Shown: piece after piece, positions 22,201-34,100 of the stretch
Layout: the number at the start of each line of letters is the position of its first letter
How positions within the stretch are numbered: the stretch's first letter is position 1
NCBI RefSeq assembly: GCF_964355755.1
Contig: NC_092673.1
Span: forward strand, 30,387,001-30,447,000
DNA: 60,000 nt
Origin: Antedon mediterranea
Taxonomy: Eukaryota > Echinodermata > Crinoidea > Comatulida > Antedonidae
Direction of reading: 5' to 3'
Notes under the pieces: model-generated
Seen by the model: the letters and a program-made list of their open reading frames with translations, nothing else
What the model was told of the DNA's origin: nothing
Databases searched by the model: none
Program-made: the position numbers and the translations under genes

Positions 22201-23292
22201 ATTTAATAATCTAGGCCTGCTTAATATATTTTTTATAGTTATGGTTAAACTTGTATCTTAAATTTGGAAAATTAAATTTCCTGTTTCGTAACTTTTAATG
22301 TGGAGTGGGATTTTCCCAAATGACATCACAGTTCGAGAGCACCAATTTGCAATACACGTCCGGCGGAAATATATTATTGCCCAGAACGTGGGCCGAAAAA
22401 ACCAACGAAAAATCAATATATATTTCTAATACAAATATTTTTAAAATAATGTTATATGGTATGTATATAAATATGTTTTTATAATTCAAAATCGATTTGT
22501 TTTGTCTATAGGGCTATTTCCCCATAATTTTTTGTTACCTGGACATTCAAAAAACATATGTTTTTCATCATCTAAGTCATCACAATTATTGCATTTGATA
22601 GTACTTTTAATATTCAACATACAATCAACTATTAGTAGGAATAGTGCGATTCAACAATTTATAATTAAATTGTGCGTATTTTGTTGTTTTTTCATTTGAA
22701 CATTTGAACTGAAATGAACATGTTAATGAATATGTTAATATATCAATATTATAAAATGTCATTATGAAATAAATATATTTTAGTAATAAAAAAAAAGCCT
22801 CATCTAACATCTATCTAGTAGAATATATTCATTATTAAACTTTACTTTTTTGCGAATATGTTTTTGTTAAATTTTGTTCACCAGTTAATAATAAACTGGT
22901 ATTTGATATAGCGCATTATTCTAAAAGCCTCAATGCGCTTTACATAGACAGAAAATTTAGAAAATTAAAAATTCAAAAGGTGGGTTTTGAGGAGAGATTT
23001 GAAGACACTGAAGTTGCCTGACGGATTTCAATAGGCAACGCATTTCATAAGAGAAACGGATGCAGTTCATTGTGCAATTTGAGCACAAATATTTTGAATT
23101 AAAAAAATCGATCGCTTGTCTTCAGTTTAGGCTTATAAATGTAAATTATGTCACCTTTTGGGTAATTTACAAGTTACAACTTACTTTTAAACAAACAATT
23201 TGTCAGATAATAATGTAAATGAAACAATTTTATTTTAAAGGATTTATTGTTAAGCAATTCTAATAAGCACGAATGTGCGATACTCGGGGTAC

Positions 23293-23621
23293 AGCAAAAG
23301 AAGCTGTAATGACGTCATAAGACCGGATGTAACGTCACATACACGTCAAATACGGCTATACGGTACCATCTTCGAAAGTTAAAAAAACAAGGTTTCGCCC
23401 GGGCTCGAACCGAGGACCTTCTGCGTGTTAAGCAGACGTGATAACCACTACGCCAAGAAGCCGCATATAACTACATAACGCTGTGGTGTGTGTCACACAT
23501 TGTGGCTTCTTAATTAAACAAATTAAACAGCAAAAGAAGCTGTAATGACGTCATATGACCTGATGTGACGTCACAAACACATCAATAACCTCTACCAAAT
23601 ACGGCTATACGGTACGATCTT
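23293..23621. repeat. pair of CRE-containing direct repeats around a tRNA-like gene
   Basis: An 80-90 base unit starting AGCAAAAGAAGCTGTAATGA occurs at 23293-23372 and 23529-23621 in the same orientation. Each unit holds the palindrome TGACGTCA and a second (G/A)ACGTCAC site, and ends ACGGCTATACGGTAC. The tRNA-Val-like sequence lies between them. The unit may belong to a composite repeat. Confidence 0.7.
23391..23462 (-). tRNA. tRNA-Val(AAC)-like gene or pseudogene
   Basis: The minus strand folds into a cloverleaf. The anticodon stem TCTGC/GCAGA has loop TTAACAC (anticodon AAC). The T arm is CTCGG-TTCGAGC-CCGGG, and the box A-like region contains GTAGTGGTTATC. A run of seven T follows, as a pol III terminator. 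The acceptor stem pairs at only five of seven positions and the D stem has one mismatch, so it may be a decayed tRNA gene or a tRNA-derived SINE head. It lies between two direct repeats with CRE motifs. Confidence 0.55.
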
Positions 23622-23985
23622 TGAGACATGATATGGCTGCATCCGGTTTGAAATTTAAAAATATGGCTCTATAGCTTTGAGGACATGTCCCTGTAGTATA
23701 TTCATGCCAAATCCCAGCTCAATATTACAACGAATAAGGGAGGAGTAGTACTTTAAAAATTGCACTTTTTACTCAATAGTGTCCAGATGGAAGAGGAGAA
23801 AATGAGTAAGTCCTAGACTCGGGTACCCCGAGTAATAATAATAAAAAGTATACATACATTAATTAACATACATTGTATTACAGCAAGATGAAGACGTTAT
23901 ATATGTTTTAATGAAAAATTAACAAACTAAATTAATTACCGTACATGGGGAGGTGGTGGAGGGGCGGGTTGAATTATTTTTTTTT

Positions 23986-24242
23986 CCTATGCAATTAAGG
24001 CAGAAATCATGAATAATTCATTAGAATAATTATGACATAATATGGGACATTATAGAGGGCACTATATAAGCATGCAGAGAGATTAAATAATGTGTGTAAA
24101 CAGCGTTTGCCAACCGAAATGTTTAGTATAGTGGTAAAGGCTTTAACCTATTAAACTGGAGCCCTCGATTCGAGGTCTTTCTTTAGAATAGAACATAATT
24201 AAAGTAATGAATTATTTATGATTTCTGCCTTAATTGCTTAGG
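23986..24242 (+). mobile_element. TIR element with tRNA-like core
   Basis: Terminal inverted repeats of about 35 bases begin CCTATGCAATTAAGGCAGAA and end with its complement. The centre (about 24119-24180) has a perfect box A match, TAGTATAGTGG, and a box B-like GATTCGAGGTC about 40 bases later, resembling a tRNA. A second copy in reverse orientation is at 32626-32947. A fragment of the end occurs at 44343-44370. Confidence 0.7.
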
Positions 24243-24591
24243 GAAAAAAAATAATGCGGGCGGAGTATTAGGGGTGGGGTTTTAGTCGATGACTGCCCCG
24301 AGCCTCATTACCACTACACAAAACATGGAAAAACTAATTTCTATACATGATCTTTATATACAATACTTACCTACCCTTACTTATATAGGTCTACTAGAGG
24401 GCTTTCGAAATTACATAACAGCCCCGCGTTTTTGGCTCCATCCAGGCAACGCCAATTGGCGTTGCCTGTGTTTAACGGTTCACGGAAGTGTTCGCATGCA
24501 TTTGCACGCTCGTTGCACTTCGCAAACTGCCGCGTCGCCTGTTTCGAAAGCACCCTATATTATATTTTGTGATTATTATGAATTCTTGATA

Positions 24592-24690
24592 AAGCTTGGT
24601 TTCCACGCAACGTAAAGTAATTTGACCAATCACGGCATGATGGATAATCGGAATTGACACTTGTGATTGGTCAACTCACTTGCGACGATG
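24592..24690. mobile_element. MITE, AAGCTTGGTTCCCACTAG family (short copy)
   Basis: Starts AAAGCTTGGTTTCCACGCAA and contains the mirrored arms TTTGACCAATCACGG and TTGTGATTGGTCAAC. The right end is lost. Confidence 0.6.
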
Positions 24691-24917
24691 TACCTCTATT
24701 ATGATATAAATATCTCTATGCAGTGTAAGCAACAATCATCAAATGTTTAATATAATATACCTAGGCGAAATCGGCGATTTTCATCGCTTACACGGTTCAT
24801 GAGTATAATCAGCAGTAATATAAACGGCAAACAAATTAATGCAATTTAATTTAAAAGAACGGTTAATTCAATGGGAATACAAACAATTATTCAATCATTT
24901 TTTCCCGAGTAGCTTGA

Positions 24918-25090
24918 TCACACGACGCATCCGTTTTCCAACATTTTGTTCTTAAATTTCTTGATTTTCCGACCTCTCTTATTTTCCTGTCCTCGTATTT
25001 TTATTGGCCACTTCTCGATATAGCTAGCACTATCTAGCAAATATTTCAATCTGTGAATGAAATGAAAAAAATCTTATATATATAATATAT

Positions 25091-25175
<85 letters not shown>

Positions 25176-28100
25176 TAAAAAAAGAATGTTGAAAGTGGCC
25201 AAAATAAGTTTGTGGGAAAACTTGACTTCATAGGCACCAGATTAAAAAGTTTAAACTAAAGGTGTAGAGTCTAATTTACAAGAACCTTATACGGTAACAC
25301 TATAAGCATGAATGTAAATGATAGATAAATTAAAGACATATATTTTTATATTTGTAACTATCGTTTGGGTTAACTCAACGGAAAAGCACCTGATGTTTCA
25401 GAAAATTAAATGCCCAGATCAATCAATCAAAATCAATCAGATTAATCTTAATTCATTTAAATATATCTCTTTGGACATCGATAGCGCAATACAGTACACA
25501 CATCATGTGTGGTTGTTTGACATCAATGTTACGGCTCTTCCATTTTAGGGTATATAAAACATAGGATTACGTGTATTACCGTATATACTAGGCCTATTCA
25601 TTATTTTATTTTCCTATCTGCACATTGTTGCTTTTCTAATCATGCGGAGTGCTGTAGAGGAGCATTACGGGCTGCAACATGTTTTAATCAAGAAAAAGGG
25701 AAGGTGTCTCTTATTTACCAGGGTTAAGTTAGCGATAACTGGGCACATGAAACCAACTCACTCGGGTAAAGAACTAATCTTGAAAAGTTCATTGAACTCT
25801 GATTATACTGTACCAGTGATGAAATGAGTAACTTGTTCTCTTAAATTAAACGGCGACTATAAATGGTTATGGTTATAAATGTGATTATTAATTTTGAAAA
25901 AAAAAAACTTACTTAGTTTTACCGTCCTCTTTGTAGGAAATACCATCTTTGCCCATTATCAGATACTTGTGGCCAAGTTTAAATACGTCACAACCTGGAC
26001 ACGAACTCTTTATAATGAAAAGGCGGGGGGATCCTTCAGTATCGCTCACCTCGTCAAATTGATCGCTGCCTAAAAAGACAAAGAGAGGTTCAGAAAAGAA
26101 TGTTAGGACGTTTAGGAGTCCCATACTCCAAATCTATATAAACACCGTTAGGTGAGAGAACTCTAATCCTGCTCAATACCATAAGGAGCTGACCGGCTAG
26201 TATTTATAATACTATATATACTGACCTATATAAGCTAACGTAACCTTTACATGGTACAGGAATAACATGATTTACATGATATGCTAAATTACGGAATGTC
26301 AATATTGGAAATACTCAGAGAAACCGGTTGAAATGCCGATAATCGTATACGGTACGACTACGTACCTTTTTTTAATCTGCTAACATTCGCGTTGAGAGTA
26401 ATGAAGCCGTTTATTGTATCAACGGAAAGAGCAACAGCCTCGAACACTAGTAAATAAAAACAAAGACGTAATTGACAACTGGCCTTTTCAGAGCACCTCA
26501 TTTTTGTCGTTCGTTCTTTTTGATTAGTGCTTGTAAATGATATTATGAAGTTTGTCTTTCACTCACTACAAACAGTGAGGAGTGAGTGGCCGAGCGGTTA
26601 AGACAGTGGAACTGTAATCCATAGCCATAACATGGCAAGGGTTTGAGCCTCACTCGCTCCATTGTTCTGGTGGTAGAACAAGTCTTCTCGGATAAGGACT
26701 ATAAACCGTAGGTCCAGTGTATGCATATTGCTCGTGTGCACTTTAGAGAACCTAGTACATCTTTCGATACGAGTAGGGGGTTACCCCAGTGTACTAGTTC
26801 ACACACATACACACGCACACTGTCGTGGACAGACGAAAATGCCGCCGTAGTTGGCTGCCGATGACACGATGTGACCCTTAGGGGAGAAGAATGTTGTTGA
26901 AAAGGTAACATCTAAGTCCACAGCGCATAGAGACGCAGGAGCAGAGTCTTCACATCTGAAGTTGACTCCAAAATACGAAGAACAACTTTCGTGCCACATG
27001 GTCTGTCAAAAATTACTATTCACTGTTCTAGATCGGTCATGATATGCAATAATTAATTTTTAAAATTAACATAATGAGTGAGTAGTTAAGACAGTGGAAC
27101 CGTAGTCATAACATCGGCAAGGGTTTGAGGCTCACTCGCTCCATGGTTCTGGTTGTAGAAGGAGTCTTCTCGGATGAGGACTATTTTACTTGACTCCATA
27201 TCATTGAATGGAATAGTCGTCTCATACAAATGTTTTTCTATTACACGAATACATTCAGCATTTTTTATAACACAACCACATTTTACTCCTAAATTGAATT
27301 TTTACCATAATCGATTTCACTCTTTGATCCACAAGCCAGGTCTTCAAGTTTGTCAGGCGACGCTTTCTCTACTTCGGATCTCCCACAAATTGGACAAGCA
27401 CCTAGCAGCGTAACGAAATATACAGACACATGTTAGGAGTTCCAGGCGGCGATTCGGCTTAATATAGGTAAAAAGATAAACATTTTGGCACACATGGCTT
27501 GTCATACGTACACTTGAATACTGGGAATCAAACCGTGATGGTCATGCTCGGAAACGAATACCAACAAAATGAAAAGCTTTCTTTAAAAATCTAGCTACAG
27601 TAATTGAAAGATAATTAATTAAAGATAATCAACTACGTTTCGATAATCAGTTTTCTTTTGTATAAGAAAATCAATCTATTGTATAGTTACCTGACGCACA
27701 AACACAAATATCGCCCTCACAAGCTTGTCTCAATTCAGTTTGATCGTCAAATGGGTTATAAAATGCAGTGCATTTTTTCTCTGTTAAAAACAATAAAACA
27801 TAATAAACTTCCTCAATATAGTGATGTGATAATGTAGTTCCGTGATAGTGTAGTTTCGTAGTAACTTGATGGACTAGACTGATTTCAATAAATAAAACAG
27901 CTTACAAAATTAAGAAAAACCTACTAATTTCATTGCCATTATGCCAATATTGAATACTTCTCCAAATAGGGATTTTTAAATGTGCATGTACTTTCAAGAT
28001 ATGTGCAATTAGTGCTAACATGTGCATTCCTAATCGATGTTACCTAGGTTAGGTAACCTATTTAGCTAGCCTAGTTAGTTATAGGTTATAATAGTATTCA

Positions 28101-31100
28101 TTTAGTTCATCGATATGAATTAATACACATATCTGCCTGAACGAAACTTAAAAACAAAAAGCTACCTGGGAAATAGTAATCGAAAACTGTGACGCTAGCT
28201 GACTGAGCATTACCAATTATAAATTCTCGTTCGACATGAAAAGGAAGAGTTGTTAGGTTTGAAGTCAACTGCAAACAAATTATAAGAAGAAGAAAAAAAC
28301 ATTTTGTCACCGAAAATATAACAAAATAAACATGGATAAATAAAACAAAATGTTCGGCGTGAGTCAAAGAAACTGGTTGTTTTATACAAAATAAAGCTTG
28401 GTTCCCACTAGCGACGCAACGTAATATATGCAACGAAAGAAAAATTCCCTTCTAATAGTTGTGTTTGCCCCCGCCTGCGTGAACTCAAACCTGCGATGTT
28501 TGCAGCACTATTGCGTCGTCGGTTTGATTACGCAATACGTCGTAGCGTTGCGTTCTAGTGGGTTAGCTTCTTTCCGTCGGAAAGCGATCTGTTGCGCCGT
28601 ATGGTTTTCGACGATCACGGAAGTTTATTTGTTAATCTTCTTCACTTTAGAATTGACCATGTAATCTCATCTTTACTAAATAAAGGTAACATACTTACTG
28701 TTTTTAGATACAATACAACCTTTCTGTCGACATTCTCATATCGTTCTACTGGGTACTCGACAGAATCTACAAGCTAAATAATAAAGGAAACATTATTAGC
28801 ACTAATACGAATAACATGTAGCATAGTGACAACAAATAATAATACCTAACAATACTTAAATCAAGTAGGCTAAATTTTGTATTTTTGCAAGATAACCGAT
28901 TTATATCGTTTGGAACTAGAAAAAACATCATTATACCGTAAGCATATGTCATTATTAAATCAATTTTTTGATTGGTTCGAAAAAAAAAATGTATATACCT
29001 AAAAAACTTTAATATAAAGCAAAACATATTCAAATTTTTGATTGAATTTGACCATTTATTTTGTCATTTTTCCGGGTTTTTTTCTACGAAAGGTATTAAC
29101 TTTATTGAAACTACCAATAATCTATTGAAAGTCTGATTTTATTAATCTTTATTTTTCATGTTTTTGGGGAACAATACATCTTTTAAGAATAAGGTAGAAA
29201 TTTAATTTAAAAAAAAAATTTTTACATTATCCAATGTGCTCTGTACTGGAGTAAAACCTGTTAATAAACCAACATCAACAATCGCCATATCCGTTTGTCC
29301 ATTTAGTTCTTTTTGATATCTAATAATTGTATCATATTAGTTAGGTAAAAAAAGTAAGGGACATGCAAATACAGTGATCCGATATTAATTAACTTAATTG
29401 CAAAACAACCAAAACATATTTTTACTACTTTTTTAACAATATATTTTTACTTTCTATACACCTTTCTTAATAGTTTTAATAAATAAAAAAAAACAATTAG
29501 CTTACTTAACAGCAACCTCCAATCTATACCGTTTGGTTTCAGAGCTGGGATCTGCTTGTAATTGTACCATTTGTGCAAAGATATAAAATGCACATTCTTC
29601 TCCTGGGGTAGCAGCTGGAGTATTGTAAATAACTTCAACCTAACAGACAAAATTGTTGCTTTCAGTAGGCCTAAAATAAACGACGCGTTTCAAGTGTCAA
29701 ATTGTACACGCATCTTTACAACACGGCAATCCGTCAACCTCGCCCCTGAAATGTAATATTAATCGACTTGGCTAATTATAATAATCTCTCTTACCTGAGC
29801 CTGGGCAACACCTTCTCCCTTGCATTTAATGATCAGTGTACCGTCAAAAGGACACTGAAACAACATGAATTAAACATTATTATGTACCTACATAACTCAA
29901 GTGTATAACTCAGGACTGGTTCTAACATTTGAATTGACGTGACTAATACACTAGTTTACACATAGGCCTATGCAGTGTTCACTCACTGTCTTTCTTTGTG
30001 ATAAGGTTGATGTTTTGCTGTCAATATCTACACTCTCCTCGTATTTTTTCGTTGATGTCGAAGTTACATAGCACGTCATAACAACAGGCGCAATTGAGGT
30101 TTCACTTGCATACGTTGATAGGGCTTCAAAAGCAATTGCAGTGTCCTTAAATGAAAAACACCCCAAAACTGCGGATAACCCCAATTGTTATCCGCAGTAC
30201 GTCATATGTTGGAGTACCATAACAACAATCAATGAAAAAAGAATTGTTGTTTTGATTTAAACAAAGAACGAAATTAGAAAAAAAGTTTTATATAGATTTG
30301 TATATTTTTAAGTGCCATTCAAGGAGGTTGGGCGAGACAAAATGGTTGTGAAGAAGTTATTAATTGTTTATTGAAATAAAACAGAGAAAGAAAGAAAATC
30401 GTCATTGTAGTATGTTGTTGGAGATTTTTTTTTATATTTTGAGAGTTAAAAACACCATTCTTTAGGTAAGTAAGTCATGTGTGTGTTAAGAACGATGGAA
30501 ATAATGTTAAAGTGGAAAGCTGCCATTACAAAAATAGAAAAGAAGTGGATTTAAAATATGTACAGTATAAAGAAAGGTTACTCACACGCACACCCCCACC
30601 CCAACACACACAAACAAACAAACAAACCAAAAACATAATACTAACGGATGTAGAACTGAACCCGCGTTTGAAGTCTCTGTGTTCCGTCAGCCAATTCACC
30701 ATACCGTTTGCATACCTAATCTCATTTCTGTGGACAGCAGTCAACAGCGCATAGCTTGTTGCTTCGACCGTCAGTGCCTTTGAGTTCATTGTAAAGTGAC
30801 GTAGGCCCTTAACTGTATCAAACGAGGCGCCTTCTTTCACTTTGGTCCATACTTCATCTTTAAGTGTACTGTTTACCACATTCAATGCGTATGCTACGAC
30901 TGTACGATGGTAAACTGTTTCCAAAGTATTAAAATTAGCCTCGAGGTACGAAATAGCTTTTGCAATTCTGTCATCATAAATCTGCAAATAAAAATAAACA
31001 ATACTTTTCAAGTATTCTGGCTCACAAAGTGCTTTCTAAGTTTTCTTTAAAGAGGAAAAATAGTAATTTTAAAAGGTGGCGGTTTGCGGTTTAAGAAACT

Positions 31101-34100
31101 GTACAGTACGACACTGTTCATTGCTTGGTTCCCACTAGGACACAACGTAATAAAGCGTTGTTCCCACTAGCCGTGACGTATTGACGCAAAGTGATGTATT
31201 GCGTAATCGCTGGTTTGATTTCATTTCACGCAGGCGGGGGAAAACACAATATGGAAGGGCATTTTCTTACATTGCGTAGGTTGCGTTACGCTGCGTCGCT
31301 AGTGGGAACCAAGCTTTACGACGCGTCGCGACGTAGACGCAACGTAACAATGCAAAGTGTCGTAGGAACATGCACTTATTGTATCACAAGTGGGAACCAA
31401 CTGTGTAAACACGGTGCCGTTAGACGCAAGCAGAAACTATTCAACTTTCCGCAGAATGTTGCTTTCGGCAGACATTAAGTCGATTGCGTAAAGTGAAATA
31501 TATTAAACGTTGCGTCATTACGTTGCGTCATTACGTTGCGTTGCGGCATTATTTTCTACTGGAAACCAAGCTTGGTTTGTGGAGCAACAAAGATAATATA
31601 AGGGATACTGTATATTGAACAATTGAACAATAATTAAGGAGAAAAAAATGTTGAACAGGCCATTTTAATTTGACATAATAATTATAGTTATTCACTTTGA
31701 TAAAAAATTGGATCTAAAAACATATTTACTTGATAAAACCCTGATATTCAACACAAAGCCCATTGCGTTAGGAAACGGATTTCTGGTTTAAATTTAACTG
31801 GTTTTTTTTGTAAGCAATATAACTATTTGTAGGTTTTTCGGCGAAAATGAATGACTTTATTTAACTTCAAAATGGCCGATTCAAAGCTTGTTTTGGGAAT
31901 ACATCTTTAATGTTGGAGTAGTTGATACTTACCACACCACAATCCACAGGCTTATATTTTAGGTATTTTGGGTTGTATTTTTTCAAAGTTGTGACAACAA
32001 ATGCGGTCATCATAATGTCACCACTGATTCCACCCTAGAAATATAAAGTCATATTGTATGAATTGGAGAAAAGTAATAAAATAATAATCTGACGGCTCTT
32101 CCGTACATAAATGAATGTTAAATGGAGAAAATTTTTCCATGATAGAGTTCTCTTTTAACAAGGCCGGAGTAAATTTAAAAAAAGGTAATAAGTAAAAAGT
32201 ATTTGTGTTATGGAATTTAAATACTGAAATAAAATAAAAAATGAAATAGATCGACTGCATTTGCAAACAATTCACTGCTACATTTTATCGTTGCACTTAC
32301 GGCCATATCTTTATGAATAACTGTGTTGTTTTCGTAGAATCTACCCTGACCTTCAACCTCATCGATATCCACGTATCGCGTTTCAAAAAAATTAAACGCG
32401 TTACAAAGGATTGTACTGTTAACATATCTTTGTAGTACAAGCGCGTTGTAGAACACTTTAACCGTATAAGCCGTCAGCCTATTGAAAATAATGAGAGTTT
32501 ACTCAATATTACATTTTGTTGTAACTTTAGATAGGTTTGTTTATATTCAAAAACAATAATTGTGATTCTTCAAATTAAGACCTGCAAAAAAAAAACCCAC
32601 AAAGTGCACCCCCGCTAGCATTTTTCCTATCCAATTAAGGCAGAAAACATGAATAATTCATAACCTTAATTATTTTCTATTATAAAGAATTGCAAGATAG
32701 CTGATATACTTCCTAAATATATTAAACCTAACTCTCTAAATAATCTCTCTCAACTATTTAAAAAAAACCGAGGGCTCCAGTGTAATAGGTTAAAGCCTTT
32801 ACTATACCAAACATTTCGGTTGGTAAACGCTGTTAATCTCTCTGCATACTTATATAGCGCCCTCTATAATGTGCCATATTATGTAAATTAATTTTGTAAA
32901 TAATTATTCGAATGAATTATTAATGATTTCTGCCTTAATTGGATAGGAAAAAAATATTCACTCCGCTAGCCTATTCATGCTGTATAGATTCCTGTATTTT
33001 ATTAACTATGTTTGAAGTATGACGTAAAAATGACTACAATACGCTAATAAAAACGCTCTATCACGTCTGTGTAGTTGAATGGTTTGTAGCTGTAGCTTTG
33101 GATGTCGATGTTTACCGGGTTTTAACCCTACCTACGAATGAGTTTTTTTTCTGCATCGCCTACCTACTAAAAATAAATTCTTCCATACTGAAAAAAATTA
33201 CCCACCAAGTACTGCCAGGTCTACGATCTCCCCACGCTGAAAATGACCCGTCATCCGTTCTTTGATAGGTGATCATTCTCTGGTAACCTAAGACAAATCA
33301 ACAGCGTTATAACATAGCTGGTACATTCTAACCTCATGGCTGATAAATCAATTAATTAATTTTGTGTTCATTTTGTAATTCAGTATTAGATATAAACAAA
33401 CATATGCTCTAGTGTAAATAATATTTTCCCAATAAATAAATGGCTTTGTATACTATTTTCACAATTAATACTTAGATCGCTATAGAATTAGATTATTATC
33501 TATTATTGTTAGTTAATATTCTTAATATTCTCCAGGTTTGTGAGGACTGTAGGTTCTACCAAAATAATGCACCTAGTACTCTGATGGAAACATTGAATAA
33601 ACAATTATACATACTTTTTTCTACATTCGAGAAGCCGTTTTCTTCCAACTTGCCGGTGATTTGATTGGTTTTATCCAGGTATAACATCGTGTAAACATTA
33701 GCTGACATAAACATCATGGTCTGTTCACCACATCCCATTGGCTTACCGAGTAACGAACCAGGGTCTAACCCTTCAATTATTGAACTTACAGAAGGGCTCA
33801 TAACATCACCTGTAATATAATTACAATATATATAATATCATTTTTGCATAATTATTACAATCGAGAGGATATCAGCAAACTGCACAAGCTACCTATTTTG
33901 TTGTTATTTATTTAGACCATATAACATGACATTTACAAATGTCATGTTCTATGGGCTAAATACAGTCTTGCAATGGACATCAACATAATAAGAGGAAGAT
34001 AAAATGGTATAGTTAAAGATGGACGACCTGGGTGTAGATGCATTTAAATGCATAATATCCACTGAAACATGCAAAGAGGAGTAAAATATACAACATTTAC

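Larger units (their letters stand above)
24918..27780 (-). other. C3-like gene: C345C/NTR module (exons 32-37)
   Basis: Part of the C3-like gene. Exon 32 holds KKCTAFYNP and DICVCAS; exon 33 ACPICGRSE and LACGSK; exon 36 SSCPGCDVFKLGHKYLIMGK. Exon 37 begins NYIEKWPI, with the conserved W-P of the family, and ends NGCVV-stop, like the usual GC-x-x end. Between them the usual cysteine-bearing acidic segment is replaced by a Lys/Arg-rich stretch (RGQENKRGRKIKKFKNK). I chose the exon 37 acceptor that keeps the frame; a nearby upstream AG would give an immediate stop. Confidence 0.85.
28166..30145 (-). other. C3-like gene: end of TED, CUB and MG8 (exons 26-31)
   Basis: Part of the C3-like gene. 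Exon 26 encodes DTAIAFEALSTYASE, the end of the thioester domain. Exons 27-28 encode the CUB return strands. Exon 29 carries the family mark DVGLLTGFTPV (compare MTGF-x-P in vertebrate C3). Exons 30-31 encode YENVDRKVVLYLKT and SVTVFDYYFP of MG8. All exons are short (60-159 bases). Confidence 0.85.

Noticed and set aside
26799-26999. Minus-strand frame in C3 intron 34 that might be an extra exon
   Set aside because: Including it breaks the phase chain; exon 34 joins exon 35 in frame, and the stretch borders SINE sequence.
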